The position numbers and the translations under genes were made by a program. From Fibrella rubiginis (GTDB taxonomy: Bacteria > Bacteroidota > Bacteroidia > Cytophagales > Spirosomataceae): DNA of 64,000 nucleotides. The notes under the pieces were generated by a model, which ran no database searches, was not told the DNA's origin, and saw only the letters and a list, made by a program, of their open reading frames with translations. The first letter of the stretch is position 1; each line of letters begins with the position of its first letter. This document shows, in pieces, positions 8,144-16,649 of the stretch. The stretch spans positions 62,001-126,000 of the forward strand of contig NZ_JAFMYV010000014.1 of the NCBI RefSeq assembly GCF_017353185.1, given 5' to 3'.

Positions 8144-9745
8144 ATGCTCAACGCTCCATTCTTACGCAAAATAGTCGGCTTGTTTTTGGCAGGAATGCTT
8201 GTAACATTAAATGCTTGCGACCATCGTGAAGTCCCAAATCCTGCTCTTGTTCCCGACGTAACAATTTATCTGTTGAATGATCAGAACCAACTTATTCAGA
8301 CGAATGCCCGTAATCCTAGTACCCAAACCGCCACTGTCGGCCTAGCTGGTTTGCAGGTAGGCGAAAAAATACTGGATATTGACTTTCGGCCAGCCACTGG
8401 GCAACTGTATGGCATTTCCAATCAAAGCCGCATATATTTCATCAACATAAAGACCGGGAGCGTCAAGGCAGTGGGTAGTTCGTTTTCACCCGGCTTAGAT
8501 GGTACCGCTATCGGTATTGATTTCAGTCCTTTTGGTGACCGTATTCGTGTTGTGACTAACAAAGGGCAAAACCTGCGTATTAACCCAGAGACGGGTGTTG
8601 TTCAGGCTATCGATGGTAAGATAAATAGCTCAAATATCAGTAATCCGACAGTTACGGCAATTGCTTATTCCAATAATGTGGTGGGTAGCGCAGAAACTAA
8701 GTTGTACGATATTGACCCTGTTTCAGACCGGTTATATATTCAAAACTCACCTATTGATGGTAGGGTTAGCGATGGAAAGGTTAGTGATGTTGGACCACTA
8801 GGTTTGGATATCTCTGCTGTAAGCGGATTTGATATTGCTCCAAGCTATGACCAGAGGCTCTCAGGTATAGCAGCCGTAACTTATGCAGGCCGTTCCGAAT
8901 TGCAACAGGTTAATGTACGAACGGGCCGGATGCAAAAATTAGGTGATTTGCCGGGTAATATAATGGGGCTAGCTATACCTACGTGGTTTGTAGCTTATTC
9001 AATTGACGATAACAATTTTAATAGATCAATTAGTCCAAATCCATTCCTTGATGATCCAACGCAAGGTGGCTGTTTCAATTGTATTGTGCAAGGTGTTATT
9101 GGTACAGAACCCGGCGAAATATTGGTAGGCATTGATTTCCGACCGGTTGATGGGCGGTTATACGCATTAGGAAGCAAAAGTCACCTATATACGGTCAACC
9201 TAGGACTTGAATATGTACCTTCACAACCGCTAGTAACTCTCGTTGGCACTTTGAATGTACCACTCGATGGTACTAGCTTTGGTTTCGATTTTAACCCTAT
9301 CGCTGACCGTATCCGTATTGTAAGTAACACAGGGCAAAATTTGCGAGTTAATCCAAACGATGCGACTGTTACGGTTGATACTCCCTTGAATGGTGCTACA
9401 AATAAGGCTACAGCGTCTGCTTATACAAATAACTTCTTGGGAGCTTTTTCTACTTCGTTATATAACATTGATAGTTCAACAGGCAGTTTATACATCCAGA
9501 ACCCACCAAACAATGGTACGCAGACACTGGTCGGTTCTTTGGGTATACCGAATTTTGAATCTGCCGCCGATTTTGACATTGGCGGCGTAACTGGAACAAG
9601 CTATGCAATACTGCGTGCAAACGGCCTGTCAAATCTGCAAACCATTAACCTTAGTACTGGAAAGGCCAGCCTGCTTCCTGGTTTTGGTTTTGGTAACAAC
9701 CAGTTTACTGTTTTTCGTGGCTTCGCTGTAGGTCCAGGTTTTTAA
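8144..9745 (+). CDS. Lipoprotein with two DUF4394 domains
   Basis: A 533-residue protein with a lipoprotein signal: a hydrophobic stretch from LFLAGMLV and lipobox TLNAC followed by DHRE. Two DUF4394 copies follow, about residues 35-275 and 305-530. Each contains the family pattern IDFRP..G.LY, then GDRIRVV or ADRIRIV, then GQNLR.NP. DUF4394 repeats resemble a beta-propeller; no enzymatic role is known to me. ATG 8144 is preferred over GTG 8102 because the signal peptide starts there. Base composition is clearly AT-richer than the flanking genes, suggesting separate acquisition. The CDHRE sequence after the lipobox recurs in the CHRD lipoprotein at 34636-35457. Confidence 0.82.
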   Translation: MLNAPFLRKIVGLFLAGMLVTLNACDHREVPNPALVPDVTIYLLNDQNQLIQTNARNPSTQTATVGLAGLQVGEKILDIDFRPATGQLYGISNQSRIYFINIKTGSVKAVGSSFSPGLDGTAIGIDFSPFGDRIRVVTNKGQNLRINPETGVVQAIDGKINSSNISNPTVTAIAYSNNVVGSAETKLYDIDPVSDRLYIQNSPIDGRVSDGKVSDVGPLGLDISAVSGFDIAPSYDQRLSGIAAVTYAGRSELQQVNVRTGRMQKLGDLPGNIMGLAIPTWFVAYSIDDNNFNRSISPNPFLDDPTQGGCFNCIVQGVIGTEPGEILVGIDFRPVDGRLYALGSKSHLYTVNLGLEYVPSQPLVTLVGTLNVPLDGTSFGFDFNPIADRIRIVSNTGQNLRVNPNDATVTVDTPLNGATNKATASAYTNNFLGAFSTSLYNIDSSTGSLYIQNPPNNGTQTLVGSLGIPNFESAADFDIGGVTGTSYAILRANGLSNLQTINLSTGKASLLPGFGFGNNQFTVFRGFAVGPGF

Positions 9746-9846
9746 GGGCTATAAATAGTCGCATAGCCACTGATGTACATCTAATAATGGTTACTTGTTC
9801 CTTTACTAGTGTTCATCAGGTGATATAAATATATCCTCTTCCAATA

Positions 9847-9880
9847 AAAAGGAGACCGACTTATGAGCCGGTCTCCTTTT
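9847..9880. terminator. Bidirectional hairpin terminator between the DUF4394 gene and lon
   Basis: A perfect 12-bp stem AAAAGGAGACCG / CGGTCTCCTTTT with a 10-base loop lies between two convergent genes. A- and T-runs on either side suit termination on both strands. Confidence 0.85.
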
Positions 9881-9905
9881 AGTTTTAGTGACTAACAACT
9901 GCCAT

Positions 9906-12500
9906 TCAATACACCTTCTCTGCCTCTTGTTTTTCTTCGGGTAAGATGAATTTTAGGGGGCGGCTGACAGTTTGGGGAAGCAGGGCTATGTCCAACACCT
10001 GACCTACCGTATCGGCGTAATGGAAGGTTAAATCTTTGATGTAGGCCGAATTAATTTCTTCGATGTCCTTGCGGTTCTTGGTGCAGAGAATAATCTCTTT
10101 CACCCCCGCCCGGTTGGCCGCCAGAATCTTCTCTTTGATACCACCTACGGGCAATACCTTACCACGCAACGTTACCTCGCCGGTCATAGCCAGGAAAGGA
10201 CGGATCTTGCGTTGCGTGAAGATCGACGCCATCGACGTCACCATCGTGATACCCGCCGAGGGGCCATCTTTGGGTACGGCTCCCGCGGGTACGTGTACGT
10301 GCAGGTCATAGTGGTTGAAGATCCGGTAGTCGATGCCCAGGTCATCGGCATGGGCTTTGAGGTAGGAGAGAGCCGTCATCGCCGACTCCTTCATCACGTC
10401 GCCGAGTTGGCCAGAAAGCGTTAGGGCACCTTTGCCCCGGCTCAGGCTGCTTTCGATGAGCAGAATTTCGCCACCCACCTGCGTCCAGGCAAGGCCTGTT
10501 ACGATGCCCGCAATGTCGTCGTCGGAATAGATGTCTTTGTCGAAAATTTCCGTACCCAGCAGGCGCGTTACGTCGGTTGGGCGAATGTGGTGCTCGTAGG
10601 GCTCATCCATGGCAATGGATTTGGCAATTTTCCGTACCATGGCACCAATCTTCTGCTCCAGATTCCGCACACCCGATTCCCGCGTGTAGCCCTCCACAAT
10701 CTTCACCACCGCCTTATCGTCGATCTGCAGATCTTTCGTTTTCAGGCCGTGCTCTTTGCGCTGTTTGGGTACCAGGTACTTCTTGGCAATCTGCACTTTC
10801 TCCTCTACGGTGTAGCCCGTGATGTCGATGATCTCCATCCGGTCGCGCAGGGCGGGGTGGATGGTGTCGAGCGAATTGGCAGTAGCAATAAACAGCACCT
10901 TCGAAAGGTCAAACTCCACATCGAGGTAGTTATCCACAAACGTTGAATTCTGCTCAGGATCAAGCACTTCCAGCAACGCCGACGAGGGGTCGCCTCGGAA
11001 ATCGCTGCTTACTTTGTCAATTTCGTCCAGAATAAATACGGGGTTCGACGCACCCGTTTTGCGGATGTTCTGGATAATTTTACCCGGCATAGCGCCGATG
11101 TATGTCTTGCGGTGCCCGCGAATTTCGGCTTCGTCATGTACGCCCCCCAGAGCCATCCGGCTGTACTTGCGACCCAGCGCTTTGGCTATTGAGCGCCCCA
11201 GCGACGTTTTGCCTACCCCCGGAGGACCATACAGACACAGAATTGGTGCTTTCATAGCTTCCGACGAATGTGCTTTGTTTTTAGCATCCCGGCTGCGTCC
11301 GTTCAATGCAACGGTGCCAGCGGCTTCGTGGGCGGCTTCCTGAGCAGCCGTTGCCTCGGCTATACGCTCTGTCTTGAGCTTTAGCACAGCGAGGTATTCA
11401 ATAATGCGCTCTTTTACTTTCTCCAGCCCGAAATGATCACCGTCCAGAATTTTCTGCGCCCGCTTCAGGTCGAAATTATCTTTCGTGTACTCGTTCCAGG
11501 GCAGGTCAACCATCAGTTCGATGTAGTTCATCGTGATGGGGTAATCAGGAGCCATGGGGTTACTGCGCTGCAACTTGGCCAGCTCTTTATCGAAATGATC
11601 GCGGATGGGCTTCGACCAGTTTTTCTTGGCGGCTTTGGCCCGGAGTTCATCCAGTTCACGGTCGGGCGTGTCCATGCCAAGCTCATCCTGCAGCACTTTC
11701 ATCTGCTGCCGCAGGTAATAGTCGCGCTGTTGCTGATCCAGATCGAGGCTGGCTTTGCTCTGAATCTCACGTTTCAGTTCAAGCAACTGCACTTCCTTCA
11801 GCATGTATTCAAGCAGCAGTTGTGCCTGTTGCGCACCCTCGGTTTTTTCAAGCAGCCGCTGTTTGTCGGCCACGTCGGCATTAATGTTCGACGACAGGAA
11901 ATGCACCAGAAACATGGGGCTTTCGATGTTATCAAGCGCAATGCGGGCCTCCTGCGGAATCTCCGGATTAAGCCGCAGAATCTTATAGGCAGCTTCTTTC
12001 AGCGTCTGAATCAGGGCTTTGCCTTCTTTCTTGCCTGAGTTCAGAAACACATCGTCGATGGGCCGCACGTTGGCCGTCATAAACGGGTCTTCCTGCGTAA
12101 TCTTGCCAATTTCGAACCGCTTTTTGCCCTGTATAATAATCGTGATGTTGCCGTCGGGCAGGGTGATCATTTTAATAATGTAGGCCACTGTACCCAACCG
12201 ATACAGGTCGTCGGGCGTAGGTTCGTCTTTTTGCTGATTGGCCTGGGCTACCACGCCAATAATGCGGTTGCCTTTGTACGCTTTTTTCACCAGGCGAACC
12301 GACTTCTGCCGACCAACGGTAACGGGCACAACCATACCGGGAAACAGTACGGTATTACGAACTGGCAGAATGGGCAGGTTTTCAGGTATTTCGTAATCCG
12401 CATCATCGCCTTCAGGGCCACCAAGCGGAATCATTTCAATACTATCTAAATCATTCTCGGCCAGAAATAAATCTGAAGCCAAATTTTGGGGGAACGTCAT
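9906..12500 (-). CDS. lon: ATP-dependent protease Lon
   Basis: Lon degrades misfolded and regulatory proteins in the cytoplasm. The 864-residue protein has, in order, the LON substrate-binding domain (LPILPVRNTVLFPGMVVPV), the AAA+ module with Walker A GPPGVGKTS and Walker B VFILDEIDK, and the protease domain with the catalytic Ser in PKDGPSAGITM and Lys in GGIKEKILAANRAG. All key residues are present. ATG 12500 is preferred over one 21 codons upstream, because a palindrome and the likely leader lie between them. A terminator follows at 9847-9880. Confidence 0.96.
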   Translation of the reverse strand: MTFPQNLASDLFLAENDLDSIEMIPLGGPEGDDADYEIPENLPILPVRNTVLFPGMVVPVTVGRQKSVRLVKKAYKGNRIIGVVAQANQQKDEPTPDDLYRLGTVAYIIKMITLPDGNITIIIQGKKRFEIGKITQEDPFMTANVRPIDDVFLNSGKKEGKALIQTLKEAAYKILRLNPEIPQEARIALDNIESPMFLVHFLSSNINADVADKQRLLEKTEGAQQAQLLLEYMLKEVQLLELKREIQSKASLDLDQQQRDYYLRQQMKVLQDELGMDTPDRELDELRAKAAKKNWSKPIRDHFDKELAKLQRSNPMAPDYPITMNYIELMVDLPWNEYTKDNFDLKRAQKILDGDHFGLEKVKERIIEYLAVLKLKTERIAEATAAQEAAHEAAGTVALNGRSRDAKNKAHSSEAMKAPILCLYGPPGVGKTSLGRSIAKALGRKYSRMALGGVHDEAEIRGHRKTYIGAMPGKIIQNIRKTGASNPVFILDEIDKVSSDFRGDPSSALLEVLDPEQNSTFVDNYLDVEFDLSKVLFIATANSLDTIHPALRDRMEIIDITGYTVEEKVQIAKKYLVPKQRKEHGLKTKDLQIDDKAVVKIVEGYTRESGVRNLEQKIGAMVRKIAKSIAMDEPYEHHIRPTDVTRLLGTEIFDKDIYSDDDIAGIVTGLAWTQVGGEILLIESSLSRGKGALTLSGQLGDVMKESAMTALSYLKAHADDLGIDYRIFNHYDLHVHVPAGAVPKDGPSAGITMVTSMASIFTQRKIRPFLAMTGEVTLRGKVLPVGGIKEKILAANRAGVKEIILCTKNRKDIEEINSAYIKDLTFHYADTVGQVLDIALLPQTVSRPLKFILPEEKQEAEKVY

Positions 12501-12506
12501 GGTACG

Positions 12507-12523
12507 ACTGCCAAGTTGGCAGT
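12507..12523 (-). promoter_or_regulatory. Operator-like palindrome directly upstream of lon
   Basis: ACTGCCAA, one base, TTGGCAGT is a perfect 8-bp inverted repeat ending six bases before the lon ATG at 12500. Its position over the ribosome-binding region suggests a repressor site or a translational hairpin. Lon genes are often heat-shock controlled, but linking this site to a specific regulator is inference. Confidence 0.4.
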
Positions 12524-12670
12524 GTAAATACATTGAGAGAGGAAAATTGTGATGAGAGGGCAAGGATAGGTAAGACCGTCAAGGAGCGTGCCAGACCAAG
12601 ATATGGCTGACAAGACCAAAGAAATAAGCTTACCGCGTTTATTGACGAATGTATGTAGTGAAAGGTAACA

Positions 12671-13279
12671 TTAAATCGTTACTGCCTGAACGGGCTGATT
12701 GTTTCGGAACACAACTGTTTTCTTGACTTGATTAAGTTGAATCGTCACCAAGTTAACCTGATCCGTGAATAGTTCTATGAGTATATCTTGCTTTATAAAT
12801 ATGTTTTGCGTTTTGGCCGAATAGGGCATTTCCAGATAAATCCATTGTGCATCGGCCTCCTGCTCGTAGCCAACGTAGGTTATCGGGTTAAGCTTACGGT
12901 CGGCGTTGGCTACGGCAAAATGCTTTCGTACATACTGCTCCACAAGTTTATCCTGCTTCTGACTCGTATTAAGGTGGACCGATTTGCCCCCGTTTTCTTT
13001 GGTCAGAGCTGTCTCGAAATCATCCGTAAACAGGCGTAGGCTGATCTCAAACGTCTGGCGTTGGGGATCAAACTCCATCTGCGTCAGACTGGTGTGAAAG
13101 GGGTGAATAATGGAGGGTGAAAAGGAGAAAAGAAAGAAAGGAAGAACAAACAGTAACCAAAACAGAACGGGCCTGCCGACGCGATACAACGGACTTAACC
13201 GTGCTGTCTTCGCTAAATCGATTAGCCATTCAGCCAGGCAGCTGGCATATCTCTTTCCTCCTTTCTTCCATTGCTCCAT
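12671..13279 (-). CDS. DUF6702 family protein
   Basis: A protein of up to 202 residues with a strongly hydrophobic segment (FWLLFVLPFFLFSFS) that probably acts as signal peptide or anchor, followed at once by HPFHTSLTQMEFDPQRQ and LRLFTDDFE. The HPFH..L start and the LFTDDFE pattern are characteristic of DUF6702, a Bacteroidota family of unknown function. The first 30 or so residues are encoded by an intergenic polypyrimidine repeat, so the true start may be a GTG near VGRPVLFW. It lies directly downstream of rseP, with only eight bases between the stop and this upstream start, so co-transcription is likely. Confidence 0.7.
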   Translation of the reverse strand: MEQWKKGGKRYASCLAEWLIDLAKTARLSPLYRVGRPVLFWLLFVLPFFLFSFSPSIIHPFHTSLTQMEFDPQRQTFEISLRLFTDDFETALTKENGGKSVHLNTSQKQDKLVEQYVRKHFAVANADRKLNPITYVGYEQEADAQWIYLEMPYSAKTQNIFIKQDILIELFTDQVNLVTIQLNQVKKTVVFRNNQPVQAVTI

Positions 13280-13287
13280 TCCTCTCC
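13111..13287. repeat. Polypurine/polypyrimidine inverted arms around the DUF6702 5' end
   Basis: A purine-rich arm (13111-13145) faces a pyrimidine-rich arm (13251-13287), resembling the pair at 4239-4345. The first arm encodes the hydrophobic core of the DUF6702 signal segment on the minus strand; the second spans the annotated start. Pairing is imperfect. Confidence 0.45.
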
Positions 13288-14610
13288 TTATTTAAAGAAA
13301 ATATCATTCAGGAAGGCAAACGCCATCAGCCCCAGCAACAGCACCATACCCACGCGTTGAGCACCCTCCACAAACTTGTCGGACGGCTTACGACCTGATA
13401 CCATTTCATAAAGCAACATGGTGGCGTGTCCACCGTCGAGAGCCGGGATTGGCAAAGCGTTCATAAACGCAAGGGCCATCGATAGTAATCCGGCCAAAGA
13501 CCAGAACCGGGTCCAGTCCCAGACGCCGCCAAACATTTTGGCGATGCCCACGGGGCCACTGATTGCTTTCGAGGCCGACACTTCGCCCTTGAAGATCTTA
13601 CCAAACCCGCGGATGTTGTCGTAAATCACGCCGAAAGCCCGTTCGGTTCCTTTGCTCAGGGCCTCATCAAACGTGTAGTCGACGTGGGTTTCTTTCAATA
13701 ACGAGTTTGGAAAGAAGCCAATAGTTCCCTCGCTGGTAACCGTAGGGCGGATCGTCAGCGTTTGATTGCCCCGTTGAATGCTAACCGTTATGGGCTTACC
13801 CTTGTTGGCCCGCACTGCCTCCTGCACTTCATGGAAAAACGCGGTGGGTTGTCCGTTCACACTCGTAATGCGGTCCCCGGCTTTCAGGCCCGCTTTTTCG
13901 GCAGGTGATCCGGGCTGCACCTCGCCAATGTTAAACGGAAAAATGGGTTGGATGAACTGACCGGCACTTTCTTTACTCGAGAACTTCTCAGCCATGTCGT
14001 TGGGCACGTCGACCCGCACACGTTCCAGGCTGCCGCTGGCCGTTGGCCGTTCCACCGTATAGTAGCTGTTGTTGCCCAGCAGCACATCGGGACTCGTTAC
14101 ATCGGCGATATTATCAAACGGCTTACCGTTGATTTCCACAATCCGGTCGCCGGTTTTCAAGCCAATCTGCTTGCCATATTCCAAGGCCACAATACCAAAT
14201 TTGGCATCGCGTGAAGCAATGTAGGTGCTGCCAAGGCTGTACATCAGCGACACGAAGATGACAATACCCGTGACGATGTTGACAATGATGCCACCCATCA
14301 TAACCACCAGGCGTTGCCAGGCGGGCTTAGCCCGGAATTCATAAGGCTTCGGTTCCTGAGCCATCGCCTCGGTATCCAGCGACTCGTCGATCATGCCCGA
14401 TATTTTCACGAACCCCCCCAATGGGATAGCGCCGAGGCCGTATTCGGTTTCGCCTTTGCGGAAGCTGAATACCTTCGGCGGGAAGCCAATGAAATACTGC
14501 TCCACCCGCATGCCAAACATCCGGGCGGCTACCAGGTGCCCCAACTCGTGGAGACCTACTAAAATTGACAAAGCCAGCAACAGCTGACCAACCATGATTA
14601 CTGTTTCCAT
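13288..14610 (-). CDS. rseP: Site-2 intramembrane metalloprotease RseP
   Basis: RseP-type proteases cut membrane-embedded substrates such as anti-sigma factors. The 440-residue protein has HELGHL near residue 22 in the first membrane segment (zinc site) and NALPIPALDGGH in the third (second half of the zinc site). Two PDZ domains lie between: one around YGKQIGLKTGDRIVEING, a second around GSPAEKAGLKAGDRITSVNG. All catalytic residues are present. It lies 93 bases downstream of dxr; dxr-rseP linkage is common across bacteria, as both often sit in the lipid and envelope gene cluster. Confidence 0.94.
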   Translation of the reverse strand: METVIMVGQLLLALSILVGLHELGHLVAARMFGMRVEQYFIGFPPKVFSFRKGETEYGLGAIPLGGFVKISGMIDESLDTEAMAQEPKPYEFRAKPAWQRLVVMMGGIIVNIVTGIVIFVSLMYSLGSTYIASRDAKFGIVALEYGKQIGLKTGDRIVEINGKPFDNIADVTSPDVLLGNNSYYTVERPTASGSLERVRVDVPNDMAEKFSSKESAGQFIQPIFPFNIGEVQPGSPAEKAGLKAGDRITSVNGQPTAFFHEVQEAVRANKGKPITVSIQRGNQTLTIRPTVTSEGTIGFFPNSLLKETHVDYTFDEALSKGTERAFGVIYDNIRGFGKIFKGEVSASKAISGPVGIAKMFGGVWDWTRFWSLAGLLSMALAFMNALPIPALDGGHATMLLYEMVSGRKPSDKFVEGAQRVGMVLLLGLMAFAFLNDIFFK

Positions 14611-14703
14611 CTAAAGGTATTTAGATAATAAACACTGGGCTTTAGCCTACCATGCCAACGGGCGAAGACCAAGATCCGGCATTCAACATCCAGTGTCTAA
14701 CGT

Positions 14704-15882
14704 CTACTTTACAACAAAAGTACCAATCTTTTCGGTCGCCAACCGACGGGTTTCTCTATCCGTAGCCACGTAATCGTCATACGTAGGCTTGGCTACAAAC
14801 GTGGCCCGCTGCATGGCATCGTCAATCACATCGGAAATGCCAAGGAAGCTAACGCGGTCATGCAGGAAGGCGTCGACGGCTATTTCGTTGGCCGCGTTCA
14901 CGATGCACGGCATGTTTCCTCCCTGTTCCAGCGCGTCGTAAGCCAGTTGCAGGTTCCGAAATGTCTTTGGGTCGGGCTGCTCGAAGGTCAGCGAGGGATA
15001 GTTAGCGAAGTTAAATCGCGGAAAATCTGATTTGAGCCGGTTGGGGTAGCCGAGGGCAAACTGGATAGGCAATTTCATGTCGGGCAGGCCCATCTGCGCT
15101 TTCAGGCTACCATCTTCAAACTGCACCAGCGAATGCACAATGCTCTGCGGATGCACCACCACATCGATCTGATCGGGCCGGAGCGCAAAGAGCCATTTGG
15201 CTTCGATTACCTCCAGCCCCTTGTTCATCAGCGTGGCCGAGTCGATGGTAATCTTCGCGCCCATGGTCCAGTTGGGGTGTTTCAGGGCCTGCGCTTTGGT
15301 CACGCCCGCCAGAAACGCCCGGTCTTTCCCCCGAAATGGCCCCCCCGACGCGGTCAGGATGATCTTCTCGATGGGGTTATGAAACTCGCCCACCAGGCAC
15401 TGAAAAATAGCCGAATGTTCGGAATCGACGGGGTAGATGTTCACGCCTTTGGCGGCGGCCATCTGCGTAATCAGCTCGCCCGCCACCACCAGCGTCTCTT
15501 TGTTAGCCAGCGCAATGTGCTTGCCCGCTTCAATGGCCTTAATCGTTGGCAGCAGCCCCGCATAGCCCACCATCGCCGTGAGCACCATGTCGATACTGTC
15601 CATCTGCACCACCGACGCGATAGAAGCCAGCCCGGCGTAGACTTTGATATCCAGCGGGTCAAGAGCCGCAAACACCTGGTCGTAGCGGGATTCGTCGCAG
15701 ATAACGACCACGTTGGGCTGTACTAGCCGCGCCTGTTCAATTAGCAAATCGGCGTTTTGGTTGGCCGTCAGCACCTCGATCTGAAACTGATCGGGATGCG
15801 CCAGCACCACGTCAATGGCCTGCGTCCCAATGGAACCCGTAGACCCCAAAATGGCAATGCGGCGTTTAGGATTATTTGTCAT
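14704..15882 (-). CDS. dxr: 1-deoxy-D-xylulose 5-phosphate reductoisomerase
   Basis: Dxr converts 1-deoxy-D-xylulose 5-phosphate to 2-C-methyl-D-erythritol 4-phosphate with NADPH, the committed step of the MEP isoprenoid pathway. The 392-residue length is typical. Visible signatures are the NADPH site ILGSTGSIGTQAIDVV, the metal/substrate residues in PVDSEHSAIFQ, TASGGPFRG, and NEIAVDAFL near the C-terminus. The start codon overlaps the end of the upstream hepT toxin gene by 11 bases, unusual for an essential gene. rseP follows. Confidence 0.95.
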   Translation of the reverse strand: MTNNPKRRIAILGSTGSIGTQAIDVVLAHPDQFQIEVLTANQNADLLIEQARLVQPNVVVICDESRYDQVFAALDPLDIKVYAGLASIASVVQMDSIDMVLTAMVGYAGLLPTIKAIEAGKHIALANKETLVVAGELITQMAAAKGVNIYPVDSEHSAIFQCLVGEFHNPIEKIILTASGGPFRGKDRAFLAGVTKAQALKHPNWTMGAKITIDSATLMNKGLEVIEAKWLFALRPDQIDVVVHPQSIVHSLVQFEDGSLKAQMGLPDMKLPIQFALGYPNRLKSDFPRFNFANYPSLTFEQPDPKTFRNLQLAYDALEQGGNMPCIVNAANEIAVDAFLHDRVSFLGISDVIDDAMQRATFVAKPTYDDYVATDRETRRLATEKIGTFVVK

Positions 15883-16309
15883 TTAGTCGTTCACGCAAAT
15901 ACTGAATATGACTATAGTAAGGTGAGTCCAAGGCTGTTCTTAGCGCATCTGATTCGTACTCAACATCGTTCAGCATCAATAGTAATACAGACTTAAGGAG
16001 TTGGAGTTCGTGTTTACTGATATTGAAAACAAGTTCGGCATCGACTCCTCTGTAGTCATGCGCCAAGTAATTACGCATTCCTGCTAGCTGTCGCCAAGGG
16101 ATGACGGGGTAAGTAGCTTTAAGGTCTTTATCAATCTTTTTTGCCTCTTCGCCTATTACCAAGAGTAAACTCCAGGTTGCATTATAATTGAGTTGGTCAT
16201 TTGCCCAGGCAAAGTCGTCAGCAGTATAATAGTCTTGCGTATAGATGCTTATCTTCTCAATACATTCTAGTATAGTACAGATGTAAGTCAGATTTTTACT
16301 ACTGTACAT
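15872..16309 (-). CDS. hepT: HepT-like toxin (HEPN domain)
   Basis: A 145-residue all-helical HEPN/DUF86 protein. The signature RNYLAHDY fits the R-x4-H-x-Y active-site motif of HepT, proposed as an RNase toxin in this family. It begins inside the end of the nucleotidyltransferase gene (11-base overlap), the standard MntA-HepT antitoxin-toxin layout in which MntA AMPylates the HepT tyrosine. Its own end overlaps the dxr start by 11 bases, so the pair is wired into a housekeeping operon. The catalytic motif is intact. Confidence 0.88.
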   Translation of the reverse strand: MYSSKNLTYICTILECIEKISIYTQDYYTADDFAWANDQLNYNATWSLLLVIGEEAKKIDKDLKATYPVIPWRQLAGMRNYLAHDYRGVDAELVFNISKHELQLLKSVLLLMLNDVEYESDALRTALDSPYYSHIQYLRERLNDK

Positions 16310-16613
16310 AAATCACGTCTTTTTGCATTGCGTACTTGACGAATGGATTCATCATCTTTTCGTTGGCCAGATCTAACTTGCGCCCTAACCGACGACGAAG
16401 AATTCGCTGTAACCGCTCCCGCTCGGAAATAGATAAAAAATGGCTGTCTGCAACAGAAAAGACCAGATCGATGTCGCTGCTGGGTGTTTGCTCATTGCGG
16501 GCGAAGCTGCCATAAAGTCCGATCTGGCTAATCGCAAACTCGTCACGAAGCCGTTGGTTGAGACTTTTAAGTGTAGTCAGAATAAAGTCCGAATCAATTG
16601 CGGTCGTTTCCAT
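16299..16613 (-). CDS. mntA: MntA-like antitoxin nucleotidyltransferase
   Basis: A 104-residue minimal nucleotidyltransferase. GLYGSFARNEQTPSSDIDLVF contains the GSFAR and SDIDL signature (GS then DxD) of the pol-beta fold and is intact. Known MntA proteins neutralise the partner HEPN toxin by transferring AMP groups to it. It lies 36 bases after the GH3 gene and overlaps hepT by 11 bases, so both are probably transcribed with GH3 and dxr, or from a weak promoter in that short gap. Confidence 0.88.
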   Translation of the reverse strand: METTAIDSDFILTTLKSLNQRLRDEFAISQIGLYGSFARNEQTPSSDIDLVFSVADSHFLSISERERLQRILRRRLGRKLDLANEKMMNPFVKYAMQKDVIYVQ

Positions 16614-16649
16614 TTTGATAAAGGCAAGCTGCGCTTCTATAACTCAAAG

